64,000 nt of DNA, from positions 511,831 through 575,830 of the forward strand of contig CAJNOP010000061.1 in NCBI GenBank assembly GCA_905250075.1. The letters are read 5' to 3'. The position numbers were made by a program, and so were the translations under genes. Under the pieces are notes generated by a model. The model was not told where the DNA came from. It did no database searches and saw only the letters and a program-made list of their open reading frames with translations. Positions 40,496-53,374 of this stretch are shown piece after piece (position 1 is the stretch's first letter; each line of letters opens with the position of its first letter). This stretch comes from Rotaria sp. Silwood1 (lineage: Eukaryota; Rotifera; Eurotatoria; Philodinida; Philodinidae).

Positions 40496-40975
40496 ATGTC
40501 ATTTGTTTTATCGTCAATTATTTTATTACTTTTCACATCTGTTCTAATTGTTGAGAATAGTGTTACTAATTCATGTCAAGCTCAAGTTGATAAACTTGAT
40601 ACATGTATGGCTGTAGTACAATTCTCTGGTGATTGTAATTCAGGTATTGTTAATTTGACTAACACTGATTATGCAAAATGTAATACAACGAGCTTTTTTT
40701 GGTCTTATCCACGTTATAATTTAACATTAATGATTGAAACACCATTTACAAAAAAACATCAACCATATACCATCTATCTTGATAATGAACAAGTCATGTC
40801 AGCTGTCTCACATGTTTATCGAGTATTTAATAATCAAGAAACAGATGTAACAACAAAAGATAGAACCCTTATTCAATATTCTGATTCAAATTATCAAATT
40901 ATTCTTAAACTTCAAGGTCCTGATCGTCTTCAACGATATGGTGTGAATATCAACTACGATGTTCTCCCAATATAA
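40496..40975 (+). CDS. small secreted protein, unknown family
   Basis: Single exon, 159 aa. It begins with a signal peptide (MSFVLSSIILLLFTSVLIVE), so it enters the secretory pathway. The mature part has four cysteines close to its N-terminal end (CQAQVDKLDTC, DCNSG, KCNTT), which could form two disulfides, and N-glycosylation sites NLTN, NTTS and NLTL. The C-terminal two-thirds alternate polar and hydrophobic residues in a way that suggests beta strands. No domain is recognised. It follows the Cys-pair secreted protein on the same strand but has its own TATA box, so the two are probably transcribed separately. Codon use matches the neighbouring genes. Confidence 0.75.
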   Translation: MSFVLSSIILLLFTSVLIVENSVTNSCQAQVDKLDTCMAVVQFSGDCNSGIVNLTNTDYAKCNTTSFFWSYPRYNLTLMIETPFTKKHQPYTIYLDNEQVMSAVSHVYRVFNNQETDVTTKDRTLIQYSDSNYQIILKLQGPDRLQRYGVNINYDVLPI

Positions 40976-41970
40976 AATCATGAAAATCTTATTTTAATGA
41001 TTTTTATCAATAAAAGGTCAAATCTTTATGTGGCTAAAGTCCTTCCTTGGTGACGTAATTTCACAAAACTAAAACACGTGCATCTCAGAATAATCAAGTT
41101 TCCTTACGCTAATTTATATATGTTACATGTATGCTAAGTTACTTAAGATACTGTGAAAACATCAGTGTTCGTGACCTTTAATCAGAGAAGTTACTCGTAA
41201 ATACAAACTAGCGTCAGTGACGTGATAAAAAGAAAAACATGGCATAGACATGCACCAAGTGCATTTTAGTTTTAAAAAGCTCCGAATACAGACATTACCT
41301 TTGAAAAATAAATAGTACATTCTGTGGACAACCCTTGACATTATAAAAACTATATTCAAAATTCTTCTATGTGTAGATTTTTCAAAAAACAATTGATTTA
41401 CATTTCGTTAAATACATGACAAAATACGAAGAAAATGCTGTTATAATCGAACGAAAAATTCAAAACTAATTTCAAATAATAGAAATTCTTCTTCAAAATC
41501 TCTATGCGATGGTAAAACAAAGAGTTTCCTATCTGGACTTGATAGAATTTTGGTCGAATCTATTCAGAAATTTTCGGATGTTTTTCTTTTATGGTTAGAA
41601 AGATATTTGCTAATTAATCTTTAATTAATAATCAACTGAAAGAGCTAACATTTTAACTGTATGTCTATGTCAAAAGAACTGAAAATCTTTTCTTTAGTAT
41701 TGAAAGTAAAATATTTTTCATAGGCAAATAATTTTATATTTATTTCGATCTTTATTTAAATTGAAATGTATGTAAAACAATAGAGAAAGATATTGCGTAT
41801 ATTTTTGATGAGATAAATTATTGAAAAAATAGACTAACAAACAAAGAAAAAAAACGAAAGAATTTCATTGATTTATATATCGGAAAAAATAAAATATTAA
41901 TTTTACTTAATGTCATATCGATTTATAATCAAAAAAAAAGCACATCGATAGACATTTTAATGGCCTTTAT
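40976..41970. other. intergenic between convergent genes
   Basis: About 1 kb between the stop codons of the small secreted-protein gene (plus) and the FKBP15 gene (minus). Both 3' UTRs fall here; an ATAAAA-like signal lies about 40 bp after the first stop. The reverse-strand frame 41162-41392 shows no coding character. Confidence 0.6.
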
Positions 41971-44900
41971 TTAGTTAAAAATCTCATCATCGGAATCATG
42001 AGCATTTGTCAATAATGGAATGTTTTCATTGAATTTATACTGAAACAAAAAAAAATAAATAAAAACAAAAATAACATGAAGAGATGAATGAGATCATTAG
42101 ATATACTTTTGGAGATGCTGATGGTTGTGCAAAAGTTAATGCTGAAACACTATCTTGAATCGATGGACGAGCTGATTGATATATTTCGTTGGTATTTTCT
42201 ATCATGAAAAATAAAAATTAGACTGAAAGAAAGAAAAATCAATGATTTACCCTCATCACTTAAAGGTTTGTCTGGTGATGTATTGAATTCTGGTGGTAGT
42301 TCTTTATCATTCTTTTCGATTTCTTCATCATTCTTTTCAGTTTCTTCATCATTCTTTTCGGTGTTTTCATCATTCTTGTCAATTTTTTCGTCCGTATCAT
42401 CAGCAGCAACAGCATGTTCTTCATTAACAGTTTCAGAAAAAGATCCTGATTCATTATTTTCAATCACAGAATTTGATAATGTTGGTTCAGTTTCATTTAC
42501 TTGAAAGTTTTTAAAAACAATTATTAGAAGAAGAATAGTAAATTTTATATAATAAATGAATGAAGTGAAAGGTAACATAGAATGAGAACTTGGAATGCAA
42601 AGGCTACTGATCCAACAGTCATCATTCTAGATTGGGGACTAAAATTTTCATGTCATAAACTGACCGATTTAAAGAAATCTAAGAAAATATTATAACGTCA
42701 TCAGAAGCCAAAAATTCATCAATGAATAAATATGCTGGACTAAAATTATCTTATAGTCACTACATCTTACTATTCTCAAATTTTACTTGATAATAAACGG
42801 TAGTTTAGAAAAAGCATTGTCATTTACAAGAAGATAAATATTTAAAATAAAATAAATCTTTGAAAGAATCTCATATTACCATTATATCCTAATGAGAATG
42901 ATTGTTCGTCTTTCTTCTCATCTTTCGGTATGTCAATTTCAAGTCACTATACGAATAACTATTAAAAATAAAATACCTGCTGGTGTCGTATCTTCAGCAA
43001 CTATAACAATTTGACTTTGTTCAAGTGTTTCAGATTGAACTTTTGATTCCTGTTGAATATCATCTACCGTATCCCAACCATTTTTTTGACTGTGTGTTAA
43101 TGGTGTTGTTGTTATTTCTGATTGATTCGAATTGTTATCTTTATTTTGATTTGTTGCTATTGATGAAACTTCTTCGTTTAATGTATTTTGATCAACAGAA
43201 TTTCCATTTATTGGTTGATCATTTTTTGAAATCTCAACTGTAGTTTGAATTTGTTCACTTTCATCATCTGATTCAATATCATCTGTTGATTGTTCATTTT
43301 GTTCGTTATCATTATTTGATAAAACTTTTAATGTTGCTTTTTTAATAATTTCAAGTGAACGTGAAAGAAATTGTTCACCAGTATATTGTTTTGTTGGTCG
43401 AATACGAGTTTTTAAACGTTGAAATATAATATTACTTGTACGTTTAATTTGTTCATTAATTAATTGTGGTTGTTCATCATTGATTTCGATTAATTTTTCT
43501 TTCATTAATAAAAGACGTTCTTGAAGTTTTTCACACTGAAGGCAAAAAATAAACATATAAAGAGAAAGAATTTGTGCTTTATTTTATTGTTTACTCGTTC
43601 TTTATAAGCTTCGATTTGTTGTTGGGATTCTTTTAAGTCTTCATTTGCTTGTTGTAACTACAACAAAAAAATGAAGATAAACGAAAAAGAAAAAAAAAAC
43701 CATTTCGATTAACTTTAATTTCATTTTCATTGAAAGATGTTTTTAATTGTTCTAATTCTTTTCCTTTTAAAGTTACTATACGTTCATGTTGGGCTTGTTG
43801 TCGATCAAATTTTTCTTGCCATTCACGTTCTAAATCTTGTTCCATTCGACTAATCTATTCAAAGAATATGTTTTTTTTTATATAATTTTTTATAAGAAAA
43901 AACCGTAAAACTGACTTCTTGATTATTTGTTAAATTATCAACTGTTCGTTGTTTACGTAATTTATTTCGTAATTCATCTAATTCTTTTTCATATGATTGT
44001 TTTTGTTCATCAATTTCATCTTGCCATCGTTTACGTTCATTCTCAAATTTTGTTTTTCGTTCATTATGTATCTATTACAACAAAACTTTGTTAAATTTAT
44101 GAAGTCTGAAGTTTTTTGAAATGATATAATTATTTCAGGAGGAGAAGATCAAATTTCTGGGAATATTTTTAAGAGATTAATTTAAAAATACTATTTCGCA
44201 TTTCGATGATTTTCTGAAGTGGTCGTGTTTTACATAAATTTAGTTTTTATCAATTTTTTGGAATTTTAAATATGATAGAAGATTAAATTTTTGAAAGAAT
44301 AAAAGTTTTATCTACACTATGAGTCCTACCTCTGACAGCAAAATATGCACTCATATGAAGATTATCATTCGAACGAGTTCCTTCATCAGAAATAATTGAA
44401 ATAACAAGAGGAAAGCTACCCCAACCGATAAATTGTTTTTATTCAAAGCTGTGTGTATGAGGTACAGTCAAATGAGCTTTTCATACTATGAAAAGAGCTC
44501 TGGATCTTCGCCTATGGGTGTCTAGATACTGCATTTTTATGATAAATTATTAATGAATATCGTGATCTCCCATAGGCACAACATGCGCAATTGATTTTTG
44601 AGTTTTTACTTGAATATTTGTCAAGAGATAAGCCTTAATAAGAGTAGTTTATTGTGAAAATGTTTGATCCTTTGATTTTCTTTTACTCTAAATAAGAACA
44701 TCGGAATCTGTCGTTATATATCAGTGCTGTACAAGACACGCGTATATCATAGCTATAAATTAGGATAGGTACAATGGTAAGATCTGCAATTTCTATAATA
44801 AACTGCTCTTATTAAGGTTTGTTTCTGTGCAAAATTTCAACTAAAACTTTGAAAATCAGTTTTCTTGGTGTTCTTGAGGAAGATTACGACATTCATTTAA

Positions 44901-47900
44901 AGGTACCGTAAAAATCCAATATCTACGCCACAACAAGCTAACCGCTCGAACTCTTTTTCTTAGAATATTCGTACCTCATTTGCATACACATAATGCTCAT
45001 ACCTTTAACTCAAAAGCGATTATATCAGTTAGGATACTTCTCTCGTAAGTTTTGTTTACCTTTTCTAAATTTGTACAAGTAACTTTAATTTCAGCTAATT
45101 CTTCTTCAAGTGTATTTGAATTTGTTTGTAATTGTTTTTTAATAGCTTTTTCATTTTTTAATTGTTCTTGAATTGAATCAAATTTCATTTGAATATCTAA
45201 ACGTTGATTTTCAGATTTTTCTAAATCATCTTTATATTGTTCACATTGATGCATTAATGTATTCAAACGTGATTGATTTTCATTAGTATCTTGTGTATAT
45301 CTATTTAATTGTAATTGTAAATCAGCTATTTTACTTGTTGATATACTTAAAGTATTTGTTAGTTCAACTTTTTGTTTTTCTAAATCAAGAATTTTTTGTG
45401 CAGTTTGCTCGGATACATTATTAACAACAACATTTCGTTGTTCAGCTGTTTGATGCGTTTGTTCAATCAATCTATTATAATTTACAAAATAAAAAACGAA
45501 ATATGAACAATAAATATATATATATATAGAATTACTTTTGATTTCTATCAAGTAATTCAGATATTTTAAGATTAAGTTCTTCAACTTTTGCACTACGATC
45601 GAATAAATCTTTTTTCATAGTATCATTTTCCTAGAAAAAAATTTTCAAATAGAAAAAAAACAAAAGCATCAATACAATTTTCAAACTATACTTTAATAAT
45701 TCGTTGAATATTTGCAAGAAGAATACTTGTTTCCATATTTGGATATGATGTTGAATTTTTTGTATCGAACTAAATCATTTGTATTCTTTTTTATTTCTAA
45801 GTTTATTGTTTTAAAAATAGAAAAATACTTTTTCATTTAATATATCCATTTTTTCAGTTAATCGATTGAGTAATTGACGAAAATCATTTGGAAAAAATTG
45901 TTGTTGATAAAAAGCATCCGTTGGTGCTACTATAATAATACACGTCAATTAAATTAATTATTTTAGGATTAATATCTTTTATAAAATAAAATTTTTCAAG
46001 GTTTATTAATCTTTGAATAACTCGTCAAGACAAAACACATATTACGATGTGACGATACAATTTTGTTTTGAAGTATATGGCACATGTAATGATGAATGAG
46101 ACGCATCATTGTTTGGCTTCGGTCAAAAAAGATTTTGGTTCTGGTTCCGCGCTGAACAATAAATGTGTCAGCGAAAAATACGATATCATTTTCTAGTGGC
46201 ATCAATGCACTCGATACATCTAGTGCGACTCACATGGTCCATAATGTTCATCATCTTGAAGATTTATTACTTTTTTTTAATTCATTAATACGTTGCCTAT
46301 TCTGTATGTTTATGTGCTCAACAATTCTATTGTTTAAGAAAAGAAAAAGATTAATTTTACGATCAAAAATACAAGAAGAAAAACTGAAATGATCATTAGT
46401 CAATAATTTTTACATAAACTTTTACAGCACATGAGTTGTGAAAATATGACATTGAACTCAAGTAGCCGCCCACGCGCTCTCTCTAAATCTGCCACTGCGA
46501 AATACATCTGTTTTTCATTGGCTCGAATCTTATCGGTCACAGTCACAATCACGCATGATCATAATAGTGATTCGTAAGTAATTTGAAGATGTCTACACAA
46601 GAAATATGCTAAAATGAACGACTCTTCGTTTCTCATCTTTGCCTTCAAATTTATGTTTCCATAGTGCATGTTCGCTGTGAATGAATTTTTGGGACCATCT
46701 AATAGCTAACTATCAGATTTTCTGCAAATAATCTAAAGATATTTTCTAGAATACGATGTAATTTTGAAATGAAAATGTATATTCCTAAAGTGAGACATGA
46801 GTTTCGTTTTTTGAAAGAAATCTCGAACTTCAGAAGTGATTCTCAAGCGTAAAATAGTTCGATTTCCATAATTCTCTAAAATTAATACTTCAAATTCAAA
46901 ACAAACAGAGAAAGGGACGTTAGCTCTAAAGTTTAATAAAAAAAAAGAATAAGCTTTCATTTCTTTCGGATCACAAGTTATTAGTATCTTACACAAAAGA
47001 AATGGAATATTCATTTCTCAAGAATACATTATGGAAAGTAGGTTGAATTTTGCTGAATGATTAGTATTTGATGACAGCAAGAATTAAATAGATTTAGAGA
47101 CCACTAACTATCATAATCGAGCTATGTTATTCAACGGGTTAATTTATACAAAGAAAACCTATATGTTACCACTAGATGTGTTCACAGGATATTGTGAAGG
47201 AGGCCACATTGATACTTGTTGATAAGCCATTCCACTCATTGATGAACCTTTGAAATATAAAATGAAAATGAAATCTCTAATCTGCAGATATTGTTTACCA
47301 GGTCGACTATTATAATCATGTAATGGTTGTTGTGCTGAATATAAAGTTGGTTGTTGAATTAAAGGTTGTGATAGAGACTGATGATGATGAGGATGAGGAT
47401 GATATGTAGGCGGTACAAATTGAACTGGCGGTGGTAGTGCTGTTGTTGAAATCTTTAATACAAAGAAATAAATAATAAGAAAAAGTTTTTGTTTGTTTCA
47501 TTTTTTCTTACAGCTCTTGCTGGTGCAGCATTTTGTATCAATTCATTATTAATTGAATCATCATCATTTAATAATGGTAATTGAGATGGAAGTGGAGTAA
47601 CAAATGCACTTGTTTGATTTGCATTAGGAAGCATTGAAACTCCGCCCATTTTATTAATACGTTGTAACATTTTAGTTTTTTCATTATTAGCCTTTTAATA
47701 AAAATTAATACATTAACTAAAAAGCAATATCTTAATTAAATAACCTCATTCTCTTCTGTAATTGTACGTTTGCGTTCATTTACTGTTTGTTCTTCTGTTG
47801 GCATTGTAATTGAACCAGTACGAGCTTCTTTTTCTCGTTTGATCTAATGCATACAAAAAACGAACTATGGATTTATTTATTTTATAATGTCAAGCAATTA

Positions 47901-49477
47901 GCTCAATTCTAGAATGATTTCAATAGCCAAAAGAATTTTCTCTCTAATACATTCTATAGCGAAACTTTGAAAAAACGGGCATGATAGTTTTTACGGTCAC
48001 AGAAGACTTTTTTTTTTTAAGTGTCATATTAAGAAGAACAAAATGAGGCATTGCTGCATTTTCTACAACCTTTCCTTGACAAGTTAAAAGTATTCCAAAA
48101 ATCGAAATTTATCAAAAGATCGACTAAAAAACGTCTGCTTTCAGTTTTGCAATACTTTTAACTTCTTAAGAGAAGGCCGTAGGAACTACGGCGGCCCTTT
48201 ATTTTGTAAATCTTGTTATAGAATGGATTATTTGGAAAACTCTATTGACTAGCTAGGTGCTTAACATAATAGAAAAAAAACTCAAAAACATGTTGCGATT
48301 AAACTATTTTACAGTATCTTACACGAATAACTTCTATATTATAAAGTGTTGTTCCGATCATTGTGATACGTTGACCATTTTTTTTCATTCCACGAAGTGA
48401 ATCATCAAATGCCTAAAATGATTTTAAGAGAAAATGAAAATAACTTTCATTTCTTTTTGGAAATTTACTTTGCCATTTTGTTGTTTACCAATTTTAAATC
48501 TTACTGGTTTAATTTCTCCACTCTAATAAACGAAGGGAAAGTTTTTTGTTAATAGGAAGAAAAAAAAAAGAATTTTTACATCCATGGATGAAACTGTTCC
48601 ATTTTCAAGTAATTTATATTGATTAACTGTTATTTCTACACTATCATGATCAACTAAAGCTGAACCTTCACCTTCTCGAACGTCTTGTATAATATGATCA
48701 AATTTAAATGAGAATAAATAAGCTTTTGCCACAACAATCTAAACAAAAATTTTTTATATCTTCGAAACGAAGCAAAGACTTTAATAACTTGTAAAACAAA
48801 ATCAACAAGTGCTTGTTTATTTTCAAACATAATTGACCAATTTTGACCACCATCATCTTGAAATGCTAAATAATTATTTGCTTGACACTAGAATTTAATT
48901 AAATAAAAATAAAAAAAATAAAAACATTAACAATTAAAATTTACTGTAAACAGTGTTGAAGTATTTATACGAGCCGATGTAATATGTTGAGTCTTTGTTA
49001 AATATAGAATAAGTGTAAATATAGTATTATCTGTTGATAAAATAGCAACACCCATTTTTCCTCGTGGTGTCCATTTTTGATCGGCACCACTGAAATATTA
49101 TAAATAGAAATTCATGAAACTAAAAACAAAACTGCAGTTATTACAATGAAAACGCTTGAACGGCAGTTGCTGTCATAACCTTTGGTGGAGAATCTTTAAC
49201 AAAAAACAAAAAAGTAAAAAAGAAAAAAGAATCATATGATCTTCTTTGTTGTTGTTTTCTTTTTGTTTGAAAAATACCTTTTTTAGGTTGTTTAGGTGGA
49301 ACATAGGCAACAGTTGGTGCTGCTGCTGTTTCACCACCATGAAAAAGGGTAGCCAAATTTCTGGAACTATTTTATTAAAAAATAAATAAAAAAAAATTTT
49401 TTTTGTTTATTTTTAAATAAAATCTTAAACCTTTGATTGGCCGATGTAAAGTCGATATCATCATCGTCACTCATCAT
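41971..49477 (-). CDS. FKBP15: FKBP15 homologue (WH1-like, FKBP, long coiled coil)
   Basis: Twenty-three exons, all in phase, 1,085 aa (human about 1,219): 49431-49477, 49278-49366, 49145-49193, 48945-49089, 48789-48887, 48580-48738, 48469-48522, 48323-48412, 47745-47843, 47512-47691, 47299-47452, 47170-47247, 45829-45929, 45692-45769, 45536-45630, 45060-45471, 43916-44071, 43714-43854, 43595-43657, 42977-43535, 42251-42499, 42107-42198, 41971-42039. N-terminus DDDDIDF; WH1-like region about 45-155 (NNYLAFQDDGGQNWSIMFEN); FKBP domain about 160-244 (VRFKIGKQQNGK, DDSLRGMKKNGQRI), probably weak as an enzyme. Then a Pro/Gln-rich part and a coiled coil about 445-770 (METSILLANIQRII; DEIDEQKQSYEKELDEL). 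The acidic tail ends DSDDEIFN. FKBP15 (WAFL) acts in early endosome and actin dynamics. Exon 21 carries an in-frame NDEE.EK repeat. Confidence 0.93.
42300..42385 (-). repeat. in-frame NDEE-type tandem repeat in FKBP15 exon 21
   Basis: A 24 bp unit (TTCATCATTCTTTTCG-type on the plus strand) repeats about three and a half times and encodes KNDEETE-like acidic octapeptides. It stays in frame, so it looks like a length-variable acidic linker. Confidence 0.85.
44453..44988. repeat. intronic palindrome (FKBP15 intron 16)
   Basis: Fold-back repeat of about 535 bp inside the 988 bp intron 44072-45059. Paired blocks, in order from the ends: TATGAGGTAC/AATGAGGTAC, AAAAGAGCTCTGG/AAAAGAGTTCGAG, TAGATACTGCATTTTTA/TAGATATTGGATTTTTA, AATGAATATCGTGATCT/AATGAATGTCGTAATCT and CCTTAATAAGAG (44633-44644 against 44806-44817). 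Centre near 44722. Confidence 0.8.
45930..47169 (-). other. 1.2 kb intron 12 of FKBP15
   Basis: The acceptor end is a tandem TAGTAG (exon could begin at 45929 or 45926), which would include or skip one codon. No convincing large palindrome or coding segment was seen inside. Confidence 0.7.
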
Positions 49478-49845
49478 GAAAATCTGCAAAAAAGTAAAGA
49501 CAAACAAAAACACTTGCACTCACCTTGCTTCATTTCTTATCTCTTTTCTTTTTCTCCCTTTTTCTTATGAGTTATCGTTCTCTTAAGTCGAAAAATTTCG
49601 TCTCTGGATTTGTTTATTCAACAAACGCCCAAACATGAGGAATAGAAATACGAGCAAATGCAAAATACGCAAATTAAAGAAGGAAAAGAAACAAGACAGA
49701 TGGAACACAACAAACAAAAAACAAAATCTTATATATTAAAAATGGATGTTTTCTGTTCGTTTGTTTCGGATTCATTTTTATTTTGAAGTATCGAAAAGCC
49801 AGGAGAAAAAAAAAGAATAGAAATGTTCTTGTTCAGTTTATTTTT
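49478..49845. other. intergenic spacer between FKBP15 and the first DNAJA gene
   Basis: Only 368 bp from the FKBP15 start to the upstream gene's stop on the same strand. It must contain the DNAJA 3' UTR and the FKBP15 promoter. Purine-rich, no open frame of note. Confidence 0.6.
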
Positions 49846-52800
49846 TTATTGAGATCTGCATGTGTGAACACCTTGATGACCACCTTCATCATCTGAATCA
49901 CCAGCTTCATATGCTTCTCGACGATTACCACGTCGATCATCATGTGCTGATTTTGTTGTATGAAAATCAATCATATGTACGTCTTCAACATGTTCACCTT
50001 TTGGAATTTCAACGTGTGGACGTTTTGGTAAAATCGATTCAAGTTTCTATTTAAAAAAAAAACACAAAGCAAAAAGTCAAACTATTAACTGAAAAAAATA
50101 ACACATGAATTTAAATTAACCTTGAGTACATGAGGATCAGTAAGATGTTTTTCTGAAGGAAATTCAACATCAAATTGAATAATTAAATCTCCTGTATCAT
50201 GTGTTCGCATATTAATCATCCCTTGTCCTTTTACACATCGAAATGTTTCTAAAACATATACAAAACAAATAGTTTTCTTTTAAATTGATATATTATAATA
50301 TAAATATACCTGGTGCAATAGGATCATTAGGTGGATGTTTTAAAACAACTTTTCTTCCATCTAAATGTGTTATTACAAGTTGAAAACCACATAATGATTC
50401 AACTAAATTTATTTTATGTTTCATAATAAGATTATCTCCACTACGTTGAAAAAGGGCATGTGGTTCTTGTTGTAAAACAACAATAACATCTCCAGGTTCC
50501 ATATTTGGTGCTTGATCACTTTCACCTGGAAAACGAAGTTGTTGTTCATGTCTACTACCTAAATTATATATTAATTTTTAAAATATTTCTATATGTAAAA
50601 TATATGAAAACTAACCGGGTGATATAACAACTTCAAGATTTTTCTTTTGATCAACTGTCTTTTTACCCTGACAATTTTTACAACGATCACGTTCGTTAAT
50701 TATTTCACCTAAAATATAAAAGAAAAAAAAAATTATATTTTTTTTAAGTATTAAAAGAAACAAAAAAGACTTCATATGTACCTTCACCACTACAATCTTT
50801 GCATACTTGTTGCATTCGCTGCATCATATTTGGACCTATTTGTCTTGTTATTATCTGTATACCATGACCACGACATGTTGTACATGTTTGCTTAGCACCC
50901 TCACGACCACCGGCACTAAAATAATTTTATTATTCAATAATCGAAAAGAAAAACATTTGAATCTTTTTCTTACCCATTACATGTTGAACAAATAACTTTA
51001 CGAGATATTTCAAGTGTATGTGTGTCGCCTTTATATAATTGTTCGAGTGTTACTCTATTTTAATAAGCAATATTAATTCGAAAAAAAAAATATTAAGAGA
51101 AATGAATATTTACTTGAGTGGGTGTGCGATATCGTCGCCTTTACGTCGTCGATTTCGTCCTCCGCCCATTGTAGAATGGCCGAATAAACCTCCAAAAGGA
51201 TGACCACCAAATGGATGACCACCGAAAGGCGAGTCACCACCGAAAAATTGTCCAAGAATATCTGCCATACTACCTAAACGAGGATGTAAATTTGTACCAA
51301 ACTTGAACATATTCTATTTGAAGTTATTTTAATTATCATTACTACTATTGAAGAGATTGTGTTTAACAATGTTTTATATGAAGAAATCTATTATTGACAG
51401 CTTTAACTAGCTAAAACTTTAATATACTTATTAATCAGTTCTATATTCAAATTTTCTCTTTCGAAAGGACGATTTGAAAACTTCGGAAATGGAAACATCT
51501 ATTTTCTGAAGCACAGATACAGTGTGAACGGGACAAGAACCACAAACTTAGGTAGAAGCACTTTCTCTTCGCTCCCATGCTGGATAAAATACTGTTAGTG
51601 GTTTTTGCATGAAGAAAAACTTTCTTTTTTCTTAGTGTATACAGGCAAATGCGTAGAATTCTGTGATCGAATGAGTTATCAGAATGTTGTTCATATTAGC
51701 AACATAATCTAATTTGTTTTAAGAACTGGAAACATTGATACGAATTTTCACGATTAATTTATTTTTAAATAAACTAAAACAGATCGTCAAGTTCTAATTC
51801 TAAGTTGAACTCATAACTACAAGTATAATGTGTTCTTAATTCCACACTATTGATTTCGTTGATTTTCAACAAATCAGTTATTATATGTATCAAAAAAAGC
51901 ATCAGAAATAATTCTTAGAATGAATAGAAAAATTTATAACATGCAACAATATTATAGAAAATAAAATAAACACAACGATGCTTTGTTTAACAAAGCAAAA
52001 AAGAAAGATTGGATTCTATATAGTGACAATGGAAGTAAGTAAATGTTAGCTAATATCTATATTAAATATTTCTAACATTAGAACAAATGAAAACTAGAGG
52101 ACTATTATGTATAAATACCTTTCACAATAGAAGGTTCTCCTCTAATCAATTTATGAGCTATTTTACTGACACTTAATGTATTTAATAAACAGTATGTTGA
52201 ATTTTCTATGTTTTGCTTTCAGAAATGATTCAACAAGGGATTATTCCAAGTTGAAACCATTCGTTCAAATCCATATTTTTCTGTCAAGTAGAAATCTGTA
52301 AGACTAAAACAAAACCTAAAAAGATTCGTCTCATTAGATTTTCTTTACCAAGTTATGATTGTTGTACTAGAATTCACATCTGAAATTATACTACTGAGCT
52401 TCATAGTTGCTAGAATGTTTTTACAGTTTCAGTTAAAAGGAACGATTCCTTTCTGGGATATTAAATGCCAAAAAAGAGTCAGTTTCGTGAAATATAATTG
52501 TGTTTTGAACATTCAAAGTATCTCTCAAAAGAAGCATCTCTTTGAATTGAAACTTTCAGAACATTCTAGCAATCAAACAACTGAGGAGCAAAATTTCAAG
52601 TCGAAATTCCAGTAAAAGCGATCATAACTCTAGAAAGCAGGCGCCTAATGTCTTCTAGCCTTATAGAATCCTACTTATGGAAAAAAATATGGAAGAAAAT
52701 CTTAGCAAATCGATGTTTATTAAAACTAGGAATATACAATAACAAACTTCTATCGTATTTGCATCTTGAGGTTTCTCTTTTCTAACATGAAATTTTTCAA

Positions 52801-53230
52801 TGAAAAAGACTAACCTCCACCACCACTGCCACCACCTTCTTTAAGTCCTTCAAGACCATAGGTGCTTTAAATGAAAGCAACAAATTATGTATGATTTTTC
52901 TATAAATCAAATCTTGAAATCTTACTCATAGACACGTCTTTTATTATCGTCTGTTAAAACTTGATAAGCAAATGATATTTCTTTAAACTAGAACAATAAA
53001 AACAAAAAAGAATTCTTATTTCAATATGAATTTCAAGTAAAAATACTTTTTCGGCCGATTCAGGATTTTTATCTGGATGATGTGTTTTAGCAAGTTTATG
53101 ATAAGCCTAAAAAAAATTTCAACACATGAGATAAAAATAACTTTTTTTTTTCCAAACAAACTTTTTTTATGTCATGATCACTTGCATTTCGTGAAACACC
53201 AAGTAAATCATATAATTTTGTGTCCGGCAT
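49846..53230 (-). CDS. DNAJA2: type I Hsp40, DNAJA subfamily (copy 1)
   Basis: Eleven exons: 53162-53230, 53047-53106, 52926-52987, 52815-52864, 51114-51273, 50974-51054, 50782-50915, 50616-50708, 50310-50558, 50121-50248, 49846-50046; 428 aa (human DNAJA2 412). J domain with HHPDKNPE; a Gly-rich/GF region with FGGHPFGGHPFGG repeats; the Cys-rich zinc region with four CxxC motifs (CSTCNGAG, CTTCRGHG, CKDCSGEG, CKNCQGKK); two beta-barrel substrate domains; acidic tail. It ends CRSQ, a CaaX-like box at the same place as the farnesylated CAHQ of DNAJA2, so membrane anchoring by prenylation is likely. It delivers clients to Hsp70 in the cytosol. Intron 4 (51274-52814) is 1.54 kb and contains a palindrome; the others are short. 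It lies 144 bp from its tandem paralogue, same strand. Confidence 0.95.
52215..52765. repeat. intronic palindrome (DNAJA copy 1, intron 4)
   Basis: Imperfect fold-back of about 550 bp centred near 52490. Paired blocks in order include CCATATTTTTCTGTCAAGTA/CCATATTTTTTTCCATAAGTA, AGTTATGAT (52351-52359 against 52621-52629), and TTGCTAGAATGTT (52407-52419 against 52560-52572). It lies in the 1,541 bp intron 51274-52814. The open frame 52355-52615 is a by-product of this repeat. Confidence 0.8.
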
Positions 53231-53374
53231 AATTATTTAAGGCAGATGAATTTTTATGGCAATCTACAAAACATGTGAAAATGTTCATTTATTTATTTTC
53301 TTTCGTCTGTTTTTTTATAAGTTCAAAATTTTCGTTATATAAAGAAACTAAATGAGAAAAAGAAATATGTTTTT

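Noticed and set aside
42268-42504. Ser/Phe-rich plus-strand open frame
   Set aside because: Antisense to the NDEE repeat of FKBP15 exon 21; its repeats are only the complement of that repeat.
52355-52615. 86-codon plus-strand open frame
   Set aside because: Lies within the palindrome of DNAJA copy 1 intron 4; its internal similarity comes from the inverted repeat, and no domain is visible.
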